This document shows, in pieces, positions 25,956 to 35,298 of a stretch of DNA of 64,000 nucleotides. Within the stretch, counting starts at the first letter, position 1, and each line of letters begins with the position of its first letter. Location of the stretch: contig NZ_WEHX01000002.1 of NCBI RefSeq assembly GCF_009183815.1, forward strand, positions 59,798 through 123,797, read 5' to 3'. A program made the translations under genes and the position numbers. This stretch comes from Sutterella seckii. GTDB lineage: Bacteria; Pseudomonadota; Gammaproteobacteria; Burkholderiales; Burkholderiaceae_F. The notes beneath the pieces were generated by a model. That model was not told the DNA's origin and did not search any database. It was given only the letters and a program-made list of their open reading frames with translations.

Positions 25956-28900
25956 CTATTCGCTGCGCGGCTTGCGCGGCGGACGAGCCCCGAACTTTTT
26001 CTTAAAGTTTCCGGATTTACGGAATTTGCCAAACTTCTTTTTCCCGCCGTCATGCTTCATGCCGTCGAGGGGCGGCGTGCTCCCGTAAACCGTCCGCATG
26101 CCGGTGCGGTCGAAGTCTTCGGCAGGCGTCGTCTGCGCGAAGGAAAGCGTCGTCGGCTGGTCATTCCCCCAGCTGCCAGAGCTCTGCCAGGGAAGCCCGG
26201 AGGACTTCTTCGGCTGACGCGGACGATAGTGAATGGAATTGCCGAAGTTGTCGTCATCCTCGAACCCATCGTCCGTGGGGAATCCCTGAGAAGGCTTGGG
26301 CTTCGCAAGGCGCGGCGTCTTCTTCTTTTTAAAGAAGTCTCTGCGACGTCGACTGCCGCCGTCTTCCTTTTTCTCCACGACGGCAGGAACCGGAGATTCG
26401 CCCGATGAAGCAGCATCGGTGAAGGGTTCCTGGGGGCGAGCTTCGGCAGGAAGCGCCTCCATGGGGAGATCTTCCTTTTCAGACGGACCGCGGCGCTTCT
26501 TAAAGGGCGTGCGGAGATTCGGGCCGCCCGCCTTTCTGAACTTCTCGCGGCGCTTCCTCGGCGCTCTTTCACCTTCTTCCTGAGGAGGCGGGAAATCGTC
26601 CGCTGCGAGCGGCACCGTCAGCGCCTCATCCCGGAATTCATCACGCTCGGGCTGAGCCGGCACGTCCTTCACGAGGCGCGTCCTGCGCTTTTGGTTCTGG
26701 TTCTGGGGCTTGCGCAGGCGGGTTGCGTTCGGATTCCTGCGATTGTCCTTAAAGTCCTTCGTGCCGCGGCCGAACTTCTTCTGCCCCGGACGCTTTGCGC
26801 CGGGCTGAACGGGAAGAATGCCTTCCATTTCAGGCATGGGCTCTTCCCGGCGGCGCTTCGACTGACGAATGGTACCGCGCTTGCCGACCATCTGATGCGT
26901 CAGCTTTTCGCCGCCCTTCATGGCCCGGCGCATGCGGTCCTGCGCGGCGCGCAGCTCCACCGTATTGGAGGAAAGCGGCTCGGTAATGGTTACCGTAGGC
27001 TCATACGCTTCGCTCGGACGATAGTCGGATCGAATCGTGAGCGTGCGGCGATGGGGCTGAGGCACGTCCTCAGAGACGTCTTCGGCTTCAGACTCGTCAT
27101 CATCATCCTCGTCGTACTCATCGTCCGCGTCGTCCTCAAGCTCATCGCCTTCATCATCGAAGTCGTCCACATCCCCGAAGTCTGAGTCGAGCGATTCATC
27201 AGCCTCTTCTTCGCAGAGGTCGTCCTGCTCGTTCTCATCGTCCTCAGATTCTTCAGAGTCTTCGTCCTCTTCTGCATCTGAGTATTCGCCGGATTCGTCT
27301 TCATCCTCAGGGAGATCATCCTCTTCCCAGTCGGCAGAATCCTCATCCTCGTCCTCTTCCCATTCGAAGTCGTCATCCTCTTCGGTCTCTTCGACGGCTT
27401 CAGGTACTTGAGGTTCTTCTGTTTCTTCAGGGATTCCGGCAGCTTCGGATTCTTCGGCTTCTCCAGGAGCCTCGTCTTCAGGAGGCTCTGCCGCGGGAAG
27501 CGCTTCGAGCGCCACCGGTTCCTCAGAAGCGGAGAACGGCTCTTCCTTCTCCTCAGCCGTCGCCGGCTCCGCAGAAAGAGCGGTCTCTTCCTGCGGTGCT
27601 GCAGACTCATCTGCGGAAACTTCAGGAAGAGCCGGGGCTTCGGCGCGCGGCTTTCTGCCGAAACCGATGTCCGAGAGCTCAAGAATTTGTCTGACCGTCA
27701 CCCCGGGCGCAACTTCACATGAGCCCGGAGATGCCGGAAGTTCGGGCGTTTCCGGAGCTGAGGCAGGAGCGGCTGCGGCTTCCTTCTTACGGGGGATCTT
27801 TCCGGCTTTGGCAAGCGCCTCTCCGAAGGCTGAGAGGAAGGCTTCCCCGGGATGCGACTCCCTCGGCCGGCACACTTCATAAGCGTCGTCGGGAATTTCA
27901 GGAAGCACGATATCGGCTTCAGGGGCCGCCGCCGGCGCTTCCACGGGATCCGCGTTGAGGCGCTCCCAGACGATGTCGAGACGCTCCTCGCTGGAAAGGC
28001 TCATAAGAGCTTCCCTGCGCGCAGCGCAGGCTTCCTCCGTTTCCATCAGACCATCCGGGAAGCCGGAGCTTTTCTTCTGTCGAAGAACAAAGCGCAGATC
28101 CGCAGCAAGCTGAGCGCGAAGCGAGACAAAGAGGTCGATATCCTCGCGGTGAATGTAGGTGCGGACTTCGCCGGGATGATCCCGCAGCACGGCAAACGCC
28201 GCAATGCGTTCATAAACCGCAGGGGACCCCTGCAGATTCATGACGAAGACGTATTCGAAGGTTCCCGGAGGGATGTATCTGAGATCCTCCGGCGTTGCAA
28301 CCAGGACGCGGCTCTTGGTTCCCCGGGCTAAAGACCTTGAGACGCCGGACCAGCCTTCCGAGAGAAGCTTGTTGTTGATGATGCGCAGATCCAGCTGACC
28401 GAGTGCCGCTTCAAATTCAGTCGCTCTGGCGCGATGCGGAACGACGACCAGAATCCGGGAGCCCTCAGGCAGCTTCGAAATGTCGGTCCAGAAAATGCAG
28501 TATTTGGTTGCCCTCGGAACCAGGTCGAAGCGCTCGAAAATTTCGGGCGGCTGGTATCGGGCGCCGGGGTGAAAAACCCTGCAGCCGGGAACAATGTCCT
28601 CCGCGGCCTTGACAATGCCGTCGCTCCAGAAGTTGGAGAGAATGCCGAGCGATTTGAGCGATTCAGGGGGAAGCTTTCCGAGGAGCGCCTTCAGCCGCGC
28701 CAATTCATCCGCGTTGACGGCAAAGTACTCGAAATACGCCACGATGACGCGCTCAACGCTGTCAAGCCGAAGACCGAAATCGTCTCCGACGCGCTCAAGG
28801 AATCTTGGGGGACCGGCGACGAAATCAACGCCAACGAGCGCGCGGCGCCTGCGGTTGAAGTCTTCTCCCGGACGAGCAGGAAAGGTATTGACGCGCGACG

Positions 28901-29204
28901 GGTAGACCAGTGCATCCATGCGCCAGCAAAGGCGTGCGGCAACGTCGAGTCCCGGCGTAATGATGAGGGTGCGCGGAGCGCGTCCGCGCTCGAGGCCGGA
29001 ATCATTCTCGGGATTCAGATACTCGGCGAGCGCCAGAAGTGCAGCCGTTGTTTTGCCGCTTCCGCCATGAGCGCAGATCAGATGCGGGTGACCCGCGCGG
29101 AATTCGCGCAGAAGCAGAGCTTGAGCCGGCAAGAGCGCAGACCAGTTCCATTTCTTAAGCTTCTGCTGAAAAAAATCAGCCAGATGGAATTTCGAGAGGT
29201 TCAC
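25956..29204 (-). CDS. Degenerate DEAD-box helicase-like protein with acidic and basic disordered tail
   Basis: 1082 residues. Residues 1-360 look like a two-domain SF2 helicase core. Motif I is intact (AHGGSGKT, 45-52), preceded by a Gln-containing LLPAQALLL. The other motifs are eroded: motif Ia reads ITPGLDVAARL (82-92), the DEAD position reads VIVAYFEYF (153-161), SAT reads LSNF (189-192), and motifs V and VI read LVATPEDLRY (301-310) and YERIAAFAVLRD (331-342) instead of ATDVAARG and HRIGRTGR. A Pro/Ala/Glu-rich linker (about 415-590) leads to a very acidic block (about 590-717, mostly Glu, Asp and Ser) and then a Lys/Arg-rich tail (about 718-1082) with RRR, KKKK and KKFGKFRKSGNFKKKFG. 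It may bind nucleic acid without normal unwinding. The exact function is unknown. Confidence 0.8.
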   Translation of the reverse strand: MNLSKFHLADFFQQKLKKWNWSALLPAQALLLREFRAGHPHLICAHGGSGKTTAALLALAEYLNPENDSGLERGRAPRTLIITPGLDVAARLCWRMDALVYPSRVNTFPARPGEDFNRRRRALVGVDFVAGPPRFLERVGDDFGLRLDSVERVIVAYFEYFAVNADELARLKALLGKLPPESLKSLGILSNFWSDGIVKAAEDIVPGCRVFHPGARYQPPEIFERFDLVPRATKYCIFWTDISKLPEGSRILVVVPHRARATEFEAALGQLDLRIINNKLLSEGWSGVSRSLARGTKSRVLVATPEDLRYIPPGTFEYVFVMNLQGSPAVYERIAAFAVLRDHPGEVRTYIHREDIDLFVSLRAQLAADLRFVLRQKKSSGFPDGLMETEEACAARREALMSLSSEERLDIVWERLNADPVEAPAAAPEADIVLPEIPDDAYEVCRPRESHPGEAFLSAFGEALAKAGKIPRKKEAAAAPASAPETPELPASPGSCEVAPGVTVRQILELSDIGFGRKPRAEAPALPEVSADESAAPQEETALSAEPATAEEKEEPFSASEEPVALEALPAAEPPEDEAPGEAEESEAAGIPEETEEPQVPEAVEETEEDDDFEWEEDEDEDSADWEEDDLPEDEDESGEYSDAEEDEDSEESEDDENEQDDLCEEEADESLDSDFGDVDDFDDEGDELEDDADDEYDEDDDDESEAEDVSEDVPQPHRRTLTIRSDYRPSEAYEPTVTITEPLSSNTVELRAAQDRMRRAMKGGEKLTHQMVGKRGTIRQSKRRREEPMPEMEGILPVQPGAKRPGQKKFGRGTKDFKDNRRNPNATRLRKPQNQNQKRRTRLVKDVPAQPERDEFRDEALTVPLAADDFPPPQEEGERAPRKRREKFRKAGGPNLRTPFKKRRGPSEKEDLPMEALPAEARPQEPFTDAASSGESPVPAVVEKKEDGGSRRRRDFFKKKKTPRLAKPKPSQGFPTDDGFEDDDNFGNSIHYRPRQPKKSSGLPWQSSGSWGNDQPTTLSFAQTTPAEDFDRTGMRTVYGSTPPLDGMKHDGGKKKFGKFRKSGNFKKKFGARPPRKPRSE

Positions 29205-29752
29205 GATGTTTCCAACTTTGAGCCCTCGCCGGCGGAGAACCCTTTTCGCCCGCTCACTGGGAGTGAGTCGAACGAGGGCCGTCCGGGAGGCATGCAGTCC
29301 GAATGCACACGGAATTTCCGCTGAGTCGGAAACTGCATGAAATCAATAAATTCTTTGGAAGCCCTCCGGCAGAACGGCTTATCGCTCCTGCGGGTATTCC
29401 GCCCTTGGGTCGGGCGGAAAGGGAAGCGCTCCTGGCCTCCCGGGCAATGTATTTTGTGGCGCGCAGTGGAGATGCTTCGCGCGCTTCGGGATGAATGAGG
29501 CAATCGGCGAGGATTTCTCGATGCTCTCGGAGACCTTGTTGTTGTCCCTGCCCGCTGCAAAGCGCCTGACAAAATCAGAACGTCCGAATCCGGGGCTGCC
29601 GCATCAATCCTCTGATGAAGATGCCGTCCGGGATTCTAGCAAATCCGCATGCGCTTCCCCAGGGCTCCTCAAGCCGTCCGCAAGCAGGCAAAATGAAGGA
29701 AGCGGGGAATTCCTCTCCGCTTGTTTTATTTCTCAGCGAAGGAGCCTCAGAA
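29205..29752. other. 548-base divergent region with nested inverted repeats
   Basis: No credible gene. CTCACT (29253-29258) pairs with AGTGAG (29262-29267). A larger nested structure has outer arms CATGCAGT (29291-29298) and ACTGCATG (29332-29339) and an inner stem TTCCG (29316-29320) with CGGAA (29327-29331). It is placed 90-135 bases upstream of the helicase-like gene and could lie in that gene's 5' leader. Short open frames lack family resemblance and ribosome-binding sites. Confidence 0.55.
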
Positions 29753-30082
29753 ATGCCTCTCAAGGATCTCATCATCGAAGACATCGTCGCAGGCACCGGT
29801 CCCGCAGTCAAGGCGGGCGACCCCGTCAGCGTGCACTACACGGGCCGCCTCGAGGACGGCACGGTCTTCGACTCAAGCGAAGGCAGAGACCCGCTTGACT
29901 TCACCTGCGGCATCGGCCTTGTGATCCCGGGCTGGGATCAGGGCCTCATCGGCCTCAAAAAAGGCGGCAAGCGCCGCCTTTCCATCCCGGCCCGTCTTGC
30001 CTACGGCGAAATGGGTTATCCGGGCGTTATTCCGCCCAACGCCGATCTTTATTTCGACGTCGAGCTGGTCGGAATCGGCTGA
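29753..30082 (+). CDS. FKBP-type peptidyl-prolyl isomerase
   Basis: Single FKBP domain of 109 residues without a signal peptide. [41 protein letters not shown] and [23 protein letters not shown] are the standard strands and active-site residues. The start at 29753 follows GAAGGAG; the frame is open 46 codons further upstream but has no signal there. The 3' end overlaps the convergent maf gene by 34 bases. Cytoplasmic protein folding role by family. Confidence 0.93.
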   Translation: MPLKDLIIEDIVAGTGPAVKAGDPVSVHYTGRLEDGTVFDSSEGRDPLDFTCGIGLVIPGWDQGLIGLKKGGKRRLSIPARLAYGEMGYPGVIPPNADLYFDVELVGIG

Positions 30083-30708
30083 ATGAGCGCCGGCGCCGGA
30101 ACGCCGTAACTTGCGAGAAGTTCCGCCGCCTCGCAAACGGGGAGCCCCATGATGCCGGTGTAGCTCCCCGCGACTGATCGCACGAAAAGGCCGGCAAGCC
30201 CCTGAATGCCGTAGCCGCCTGCCTTGTCGTAGGGTTCATCGGTCATTACGTAGCGCCCGATTTCCTCTTCCGACATCGGACGCATCGTGACGCCTGAAAG
30301 CACCACCAGCGCCCGGTAGTCCTCGCGAGAGCGGCCGACGGCAACGGCCGTTCTCACTTCATGCGTCCGTCCGGAAAGCGCCCGCATGAAGCGGGCAGCC
30401 TCCTCGCGGTCCCGCGGCTTGCCGAGGATCCTTCCGTCAAGGCTCACCACCGTATCAGCCGCGAGCACCGGAGCATCCATGCGGGGATCACTCAGCTCAT
30501 TTCTCGCTGCAATCCCGTCCATCAGCTTCGTTACCGCGGTTCGAAGCACGTAGTCTGCAGGCGTTTCCCCGGGGAGCTCTTCCTCATCGCCGGCAAACCA
30601 GCCTCTCGGCTCTGAAGGGTCCGAAAGCACCTGAGGCTCCCAGCCGTAGGCCCGGAGAAGCTCCCGCCTGCGCGGGCTCTTGCTTGCAAGGTAGATGAAG
30701 TTCTGCAT
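30049..30708 (-). CDS. Maf-family nucleotide pyrophosphatase
   Basis: 219-residue house-cleaning pyrophosphatase. It starts [18 protein letters not shown], the classic Maf N-terminus, and has [20 protein letters not shown] (catalytic Asp), [13 protein letters not shown], and [11 protein letters not shown] near the end. The chosen start at 30708 matches this N-terminus; 35 further open codons upstream overlap the rlmH region. Which subgroup (dTTP/UTP- or m7GTP-specific) cannot be settled by eye. Last gene of the nadD-rsfS-rlmH-maf cluster, 22 bases after rlmH. Confidence 0.92.
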   Translation of the reverse strand: MQNFIYLASKSPRRRELLRAYGWEPQVLSDPSEPRGWFAGDEEELPGETPADYVLRTAVTKLMDGIAARNELSDPRMDAPVLAADTVVSLDGRILGKPRDREEAARFMRALSGRTHEVRTAVAVGRSREDYRALVVLSGVTMRPMSEEEIGRYVMTDEPYDKAGGYGIQGLAGLFVRSVAGSYTGIMGLPVCEAAELLASYGVPAPALIQPIPTSSTSK

Positions 30709-30730
30709 GGCGTCGCCTCTTGCGGAAAAA

Positions 30731-31198
30731 TCAGGCGCGGTGGTAGGGATGACCCGCGCCGATCGACCAGACGCGGTAAAGCTGTTCGGCAAGAAATACC
30801 CGGGCGAGCGCATGGGGCATCGTCATTGCGGAGAGCCGCATGAGGCGCTTCGCCTTTTCCTTCACTTCGGGCGCGAGTCCGTCAGGGCCGCCGATGACGA
30901 AGACAACGCGCGAGGATTCGCTCATCCATTCATTGAGCGCCCGCGCGAACTCCGTCGTGGTGAAGTCCTTTCCGTGTTCGTCGAGCACAACGACATAGTC
31001 GTCTTCCTCGAGCGCCTCGAGAATGCGGGCCCCTTCAAGCTGCATGAGCTTTGCGGGCGTCTGACCCGCGCGGGGCTCCGTGCGGATTTCCTTCAATTCC
31101 ACCCGCCACGTACGCGGAAAGCGCCCGAGGTAGCCGCGCACAGCATCCTGCGCCCAGTCGGAAATATGCTGCCCGACGGCAAGAATCAGAACGCGCAT
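30731..31198 (-). CDS. rlmH: RlmH, 23S rRNA pseudouridine-1915 N3-methyltransferase
   Basis: SPOUT-fold methyltransferase of 155 residues acting on 70S ribosomes. MRVLILAVGQ starts the fold, VVVLDEHGKDFTT and FVIGGPDGL are the conserved SAM knot segments, and the C-terminus LAEQLYRVWSIGAGHPYHRA is almost the family consensus. It follows rsfS by six bases, as in many proteobacteria. Confidence 0.97.
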   Translation of the reverse strand: MRVLILAVGQHISDWAQDAVRGYLGRFPRTWRVELKEIRTEPRAGQTPAKLMQLEGARILEALEEDDYVVVLDEHGKDFTTTEFARALNEWMSESSRVVFVIGGPDGLAPEVKEKAKRLMRLSAMTMPHALARVFLAEQLYRVWSIGAGHPYHRA

Positions 31199-31204
31199 GC
31201 CGTA

Positions 31205-31600
31205 TTAAGCCTGCTTTTCAGCGCGGTGCGGCATCAGATGCGGAGCGCACTCCGACTTCTGCGCTTCAAGGAAGACTTCCTTGCCGCCCCAGATTTCCTC
31301 GAGGTTGTAGTAGTCGCGGACATTGGGCTGGAGCACGTGAACAACCACCGTTCCAAGGTCGACGAGGACCCATTCGCCGGTATCCCCGCCTTCAATGCCG
31401 AGGACTTCGCCGCCCGCTTCCTTCACGGCGCTGGAGACCGCATAGGCAAGCGCGCGGGTCTGGCGGTTCGAGGAGCCGGACGCAATGATGACGCGCTCAA
31501 ACTGATCGGTCAGCTTTTCGGTATTAAAAATCTTGATGTCGCGCGCTTTGACGTCTTCGAGCGCCTCAATTGCGGTGGCGACAAGCTGGTTGAGTTCCAT
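31205..31600 (-). CDS. rsfS: RsfS, ribosome silencing factor
   Basis: Binds uL14 on the 50S subunit and blocks subunit joining during starvation. 131 residues with the family stretches ALEDVKARDI, FERVIIASGSSNRQTRALA, GGDTGEWVLVDLGTVVVHV and NVRDYYNLEEIWG. It sits between nadD and rlmH, its normal context. A short non-family tail (about 115-131) ends the protein. Confidence 0.96.
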   Translation of the reverse strand: MELNQLVATAIEALEDVKARDIKIFNTEKLTDQFERVIIASGSSNRQTRALAYAVSSAVKEAGGEVLGIEGGDTGEWVLVDLGTVVVHVLQPNVRDYYNLEEIWGGKEVFLEAQKSECAPHLMPHRAEKQA

Positions 31601-31667
31601 AAGTTCTGCTTTAAAAAATTAAGAAAAAACGGCATGCCGGAAACCGGCGCACCGGTAAAAAACTTCT

Positions 31668-32327
31668 TCAGCGGGCGCCGTAGAGCGACGCCGAGCGAAT
31701 ATAGGCGGCGACCTCAAGCGGCAGCCACCCGTCGACCTTCTTCATTGCCTCGGCAAAGGGATAAGCACGGATGACGCGGCGGATTTCCGTTGCGCTCGCC
31801 TCATGCGGCGCCATCTCGAAAAAAGCAATTCTGCCGGCCGGCGCTTCGGTGAGTTCTTCCGCACGGGTCATCCGGTCTTTCGCCCATGCAGCGACCTCAG
31901 GAGAAGCCTCAAGCGCCTCGCCTCCCCGGCGGCACACTGCGAGATCAGCATATTGAGCCAGTTCCTGCCAGTTCTTCCAGGTGTGAAGGTTCTTCCACTG
32001 GTCGCCGCCAAGAATGAGCACGAGCGGAATCGAGGGCCCGAGCCGCTTTCTCAGCGTCCTCAGCGTCACCCGGGTATAGGTGGGGCCGAGCCGCATGAGT
32101 TCGAGCGGTTCAATCCGAAAGCCCGCCATTTTATCCAAAGCGAGCTCGAGCATGGCGAGGCGCACCTCAGCCGGAGAAACAAGATCCTTCTGCCAGGGAT
32201 TCCCGGCAGGCAGAAAATCCACCCGCACCAGCTGAAGCGCATCCTTTGCCGCTCTCGCCAGAGCGAGATGTCCCTCATGTACGGGGTCGAAAGTGCCGCC
32301 GAGAAGTCCGATTCCGCGGGGTATCAC
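31668..32327 (-). CDS. nadD: NadD, nicotinate-nucleotide adenylyltransferase
   Basis: Makes deamido-NAD from nicotinate mononucleotide and ATP. 219 residues. The nucleotidyltransferase signature GGTFDPVHEGHL lies at 10-21, LILGGDQWKNLHTW is the substrate loop, and SATEIRRVI is the C-terminal ISSTxIR motif. The GTG start at 32327 follows GGGAG about nine bases upstream. It lies 14 bases after the exported unknown protein and upstream of rsfS. Confidence 0.95.
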   Translation of the reverse strand: MIPRGIGLLGGTFDPVHEGHLALARAAKDALQLVRVDFLPAGNPWQKDLVSPAEVRLAMLELALDKMAGFRIEPLELMRLGPTYTRVTLRTLRKRLGPSIPLVLILGGDQWKNLHTWKNWQELAQYADLAVCRRGGEALEASPEVAAWAKDRMTRAEELTEAPAGRIAFFEMAPHEASATEIRRVIRAYPFAEAMKKVDGWLPLEVAAYIRSASLYGAR

Positions 32328-32341
32328 AATCCAATGCTCCC

Positions 32342-32974
32342 TTAAGGGTTGCGCGTGAACGAGGCAAAACCGCGATCAACGCGGCCGTCCTTGAACTTGA
32401 GTCCGACCCAGTTGAGTTCGAGCTCCTCGAGGCCCCGGGCATTCTTGAGGAAGCGCTGGCTGAACCAGAATTTCCATCCGAAGCCGTCTTCATGGGAAGG
32501 CTTTCCGATATGTTCGGCAACTTCCTTTTCAGTCATGCCGAGCCCGGTGAGGCCCAATCGAACCGGAAGATTGCGGGCTTCAAGCCTGCCGCAGGTGCGC
32601 GGCACTTCACGCTCATCCTTTACCCATTCAATCTGAGCCTCGGTGATCTCGCTCGACGCCGTCGCGATCAGCCAGACGATCATCGGCCGGCCGCCTTCGG
32701 TGCCGGTAAAGCATGCAAAGTCGCGCTCAAAATAGCCCGCGCCTTCGCGCAGTCTTGCCGCGCGGAAGCGCTCTGCCACCTCCCTGAGGCCGGTGCTTCC
32801 CAGAAAGAAGGGCTCCCGGCCGAACTGCACGAATTCGCCGACGGGTTCCGTGAGCGTTGCCGGCGCATCGAGCGTGGTCGACGGATAGCCGAAGGGCGAC
32901 GCTACTTCAGCTCCGGCGGGGGCCGCAGCAAAAAACGCAGCAATAAGAGCGGACGTGAAGAATGGCTTGATCAT
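32342..32974 (-). CDS. Exported protein of unknown function
   Basis: 210 residues with a signal peptide (MIKPFFTSALIAAFFAAAPAGA, cleavage near residue 22). The mature part has two cysteines (DFACFTG and PRTCGRLE) and a segment LGMTEKEVAEHIGKP resembling the short helix seen in SmpA/BamE-like beta-lactamase-inhibitor folds, but the match is too short for a call. It ends with a KFKDGRVDRGFASF strand. The tight spacing to nadD (14 bases) suggests cotranscription. Not recognised as a named family. Confidence 0.75.
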   Translation of the reverse strand: MIKPFFTSALIAAFFAAAPAGAEVASPFGYPSTTLDAPATLTEPVGEFVQFGREPFFLGSTGLREVAERFRAARLREGAGYFERDFACFTGTEGGRPMIVWLIATASSEITEAQIEWVKDEREVPRTCGRLEARNLPVRLGLTGLGMTEKEVAEHIGKPSHEDGFGWKFWFSQRFLKNARGLEELELNWVGLKFKDGRVDRGFASFTRNP

Positions 32975-33050
32975 TTCTCAGAAAGCAGGCATGAGAGACA
33001 CCTACCATATCATTTCCCGCCCGCTCTGAGGCGTATGGAGTTGTTAACGG

Positions 33051-34334
33051 TTAGCGGCCGATCGCGCGCCAGCCGATGTCGGAGCGCATCTGCATGCCGT
33101 CGAAGTGCACGCCGCGGGCGAGCTCGTAGGCCGTCTTCTGCGCTTCGGCAAGGGGAGAGCCGAGGCCGACGGCGCAAAGAACGCGGCCGCCGGAAACGAT
33201 CGTGCGCCCTTCAGCGTCCGTCTTCGTGCCGGCGTGGAAGACGCGGGCATCGGGACCATTTTCCGGAAGACGATCGATAACCGCACCTTTTTCCGGATGC
33301 TGCGGATAGCCGCGGGCGGCGATCACCACGCCGAGCGCGCTTCTCGGATCCCATTCGATGGAGGCTTCATTGAGCTTGCCGGCAATGGCGGCTTCAACCA
33401 CCTTTGCGAAGTCGCTCTTGATGCGCATCATGATGGGCTGCGTTTCCGGATCGCCCATGCGGCAGTTGAATTCGAGCGTGCGCACGTCAGCCGTGCCGTC
33501 CGCGCGGCGCTTGATCATGAGGCCGGCATAAAGGAAGCCCGTGTAGCGCACGCCTTCCTTCGCCATGCCTTCCACCGTCGGGCGGATGATCTCGCGCATC
33601 ACCTGATCATGAATGTCGGGCGTCACGACGGGAGCCGGAGAATAGGCGCCCATGCCGCCGGTGTTGGGACCCTGGTCGGCGTCGAGAAGGCGCTTGTGGT
33701 CCTGGCTCGTCGCGAGAGGGAGGATGTGTTCGCCGTCCACCATGACGATGAAGGAAGCTTCCTCGCCGTCGAGGAAGTCCTCAATGACGACGCGCGCGCC
33801 GGCAGAACCGAACGCATGACCTTCAAGCATGGAATCGATCGCTGCGTAGGCTTCGTCGAGCGTCATGGCGACGACGACGCCCTTGCCGGCAGCAAGGCCG
33901 TCGGCCTTGATGACGATCGGAGCGCCCTTCTTTTCCACATAAGCGCGGGCCGCCTTCGGGTCCGTGAAGGTCTCATAGTCCGCAGTCGGAATGCCGTGGC
34001 GCTTCATGAAGGCCTTGGCAAAATCCTTCGAGCTTTCGAGCTGCGCGGCCGCTTTTTCCGGTCCGAAAATGCCCAGACCGGCAGCGCGGAAGGCGTCGAC
34101 GACGCCGGCGGCAAGAGGCGCCTCGGGGCCGACAACCGTAAAGGCAACGCCTTCCTTCTTCACGAATTCAATGAGTTCCTCGTTGCCGGAAAGGGCAACG
34201 TTTTCGAGCTTGTCGGTAAGTGCAGTGCCTGCGTTGCCGGGCGCCACAAAAACCTTTTCCACGCCGGCGCCCTGAGAAAGACGCCAGGCCAGAGCATGTT
34301 CGCGGCCGCCGCTGCCGATGACGAGAAGCTTCAT
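33051..34334 (-). CDS. purD: Phosphoribosylamine-glycine ligase
   Basis: ATP-grasp enzyme of purine synthesis (GAR synthetase), 427 residues. It begins MKLLVIGSGGREHALAWRL, with VVGPEAPLAAGVVDAF, VIKADGLAAGKGVVVA, EASFIVMVDGEHILP and GGMGAYSPAPVV all family blocks, and RMGDPETQPIMMRI near the end. It starts 120 bases downstream of the yebC terminator and is followed after 76 bases by the exported unknown protein with no clear terminator. Confidence 0.97.
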   Translation of the reverse strand: MKLLVIGSGGREHALAWRLSQGAGVEKVFVAPGNAGTALTDKLENVALSGNEELIEFVKKEGVAFTVVGPEAPLAAGVVDAFRAAGLGIFGPEKAAAQLESSKDFAKAFMKRHGIPTADYETFTDPKAARAYVEKKGAPIVIKADGLAAGKGVVVAMTLDEAYAAIDSMLEGHAFGSAGARVVIEDFLDGEEASFIVMVDGEHILPLATSQDHKRLLDADQGPNTGGMGAYSPAPVVTPDIHDQVMREIIRPTVEGMAKEGVRYTGFLYAGLMIKRRADGTADVRTLEFNCRMGDPETQPIMMRIKSDFAKVVEAAIAGKLNEASIEWDPRSALGVVIAARGYPQHPEKGAVIDRLPENGPDARVFHAGTKTDAEGRTIVSGGRVLCAVGLGSPLAEAQKTAYELARGVHFDGMQMRSDIGWRAIGR

Positions 34335-34452
34335 TGCAAAATTCTCCAGAATTTCAATTGGGAAGAACCGGCAAAGAAAAACGCCGGCCTCAGAGGATAT
34401 TTTCCCCGTTATCCGGGCTCAAAGCACCGGGACGGGACTATCTTTTTATTGG

Positions 34453-34490
34453 AAAAAGGCCGGAATGCTTAATTTTATTCCGGCCTTTTT
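34453..34490. terminator. Strong terminator between yebC and purD
   Basis: AAAAAGGCCGGAAT (34453-34466) pairs with ATTCCGGCCTTTTT (34477-34490), a perfect 14-bp stem usable on both strands; it ends the minus-strand yebC unit. Confidence 0.93.
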
Positions 34491-34554
34491 AAAGGCGTTC
34501 AGAAAGTCTTCCGGGAAATGACGATCCCGGGAGTTTTCCGTCCCCAGGCGGGCA

Positions 34555-35298
34555 TTACGCTTCCTCAGGGAGCTCGAAATCAGCCGAGGTGTAGACCTGC
34601 TGAACGTCGTCGAGCTCTTCGAGGGCGTCGATCAGACGCTGCATGCGGGCAGCTTCCTCGCCTTCGAGGTGCGTTTCGTTGAGGGGCTTCCAGGTAATTT
34701 CAGCGACTTCAGGCTGCATGCCGGCCGCTTCAAAGGCCTTCTGCACGGCATCAAACTGTTCCGGAGCGCAGGTGACTTCGATCGAGCCGTCATCCGGATC
34801 CGTGAGGACGTCGTCGGCGCCGGCCTCAAGGGCGACTTCCATCGCCTGATCTTCGGTCACGGAGCCCGGGGCGAAGAAGAAGTCGCCCACATGCTTGAAC
34901 TGGAAGGAAACCGAACCTTCGGTGCCGAGATTGCCGCCGTTCTTCGAAAGGATGTGACGGACATCAGCAACGGTACGGACGCGGTTGTCGGTCGTGCAGT
35001 CAATGATGAGCGCAGCGCCGCCGACGCCGTAGCCTTCGTAGCGGACGTCTTCGTAGGAGACGCCTTCGAGCTGGCCCGTGCCCTTCAGAATGGCGTTCTG
35101 GATCGTGTCCTTAGGCACATTGCCCGCGCGCGCCTTGATGAGCGCAAGACGCAGACGGGAGTTCGACTCCGGTTCGCCGCCGCCCATGCGGGCAGCAACG
35201 ATGATTTCGCGGACGAGCTTCGTCCAAAGATTGGAGCGCTTGGCGTCCTGACGGCCTTTGCGGTGCTGAATATTGGCCCACTTGGAATGACCCGACAT
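34555..35298 (-). CDS. YebC/PmpR-family protein (TACO1-like)
   Basis: 247-residue three-domain protein starting [21 protein letters not shown], the diagnostic N-terminus. [34 protein letters not shown] and [14 protein letters not shown] are conserved blocks. Older annotation calls this family transcriptional regulators; later work supports a translation-related role for YebC proteins, so both should be kept in mind. Single gene with its own terminator. Confidence 0.95.
   Translation of the reverse strand: MSGHSKWANIQHRKGRQDAKRSNLWTKLVREIIVAARMGGGEPESNSRLRLALIKARAGNVPKDTIQNAILKGTGQLEGVSYEDVRYEGYGVGGAALIIDCTTDNRVRTVADVRHILSKNGGNLGTEGSVSFQFKHVGDFFFAPGSVTEDQAMEVALEAGADDVLTDPDDGSIEVTCAPEQFDAVQKAFEAAGMQPEVAEITWKPLNETHLEGEEAARMQRLIDALEELDDVQQVYTSADFELPEEA

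Noticed and set aside
27060..27440. Repetitive TCC/TCA/TCG-rich tract that resembles a tandem repeat
   Set aside because: It is the coding sequence of the Asp/Glu/Ser-rich block of the helicase-like protein, not a DNA repeat array; units do not repeat in register.
29303..29614. Short open frames in the helicase/FKBP divergent region
   Set aside because: No ribosome-binding site, no family resemblance, and they overlap inverted repeats more likely to be regulatory.
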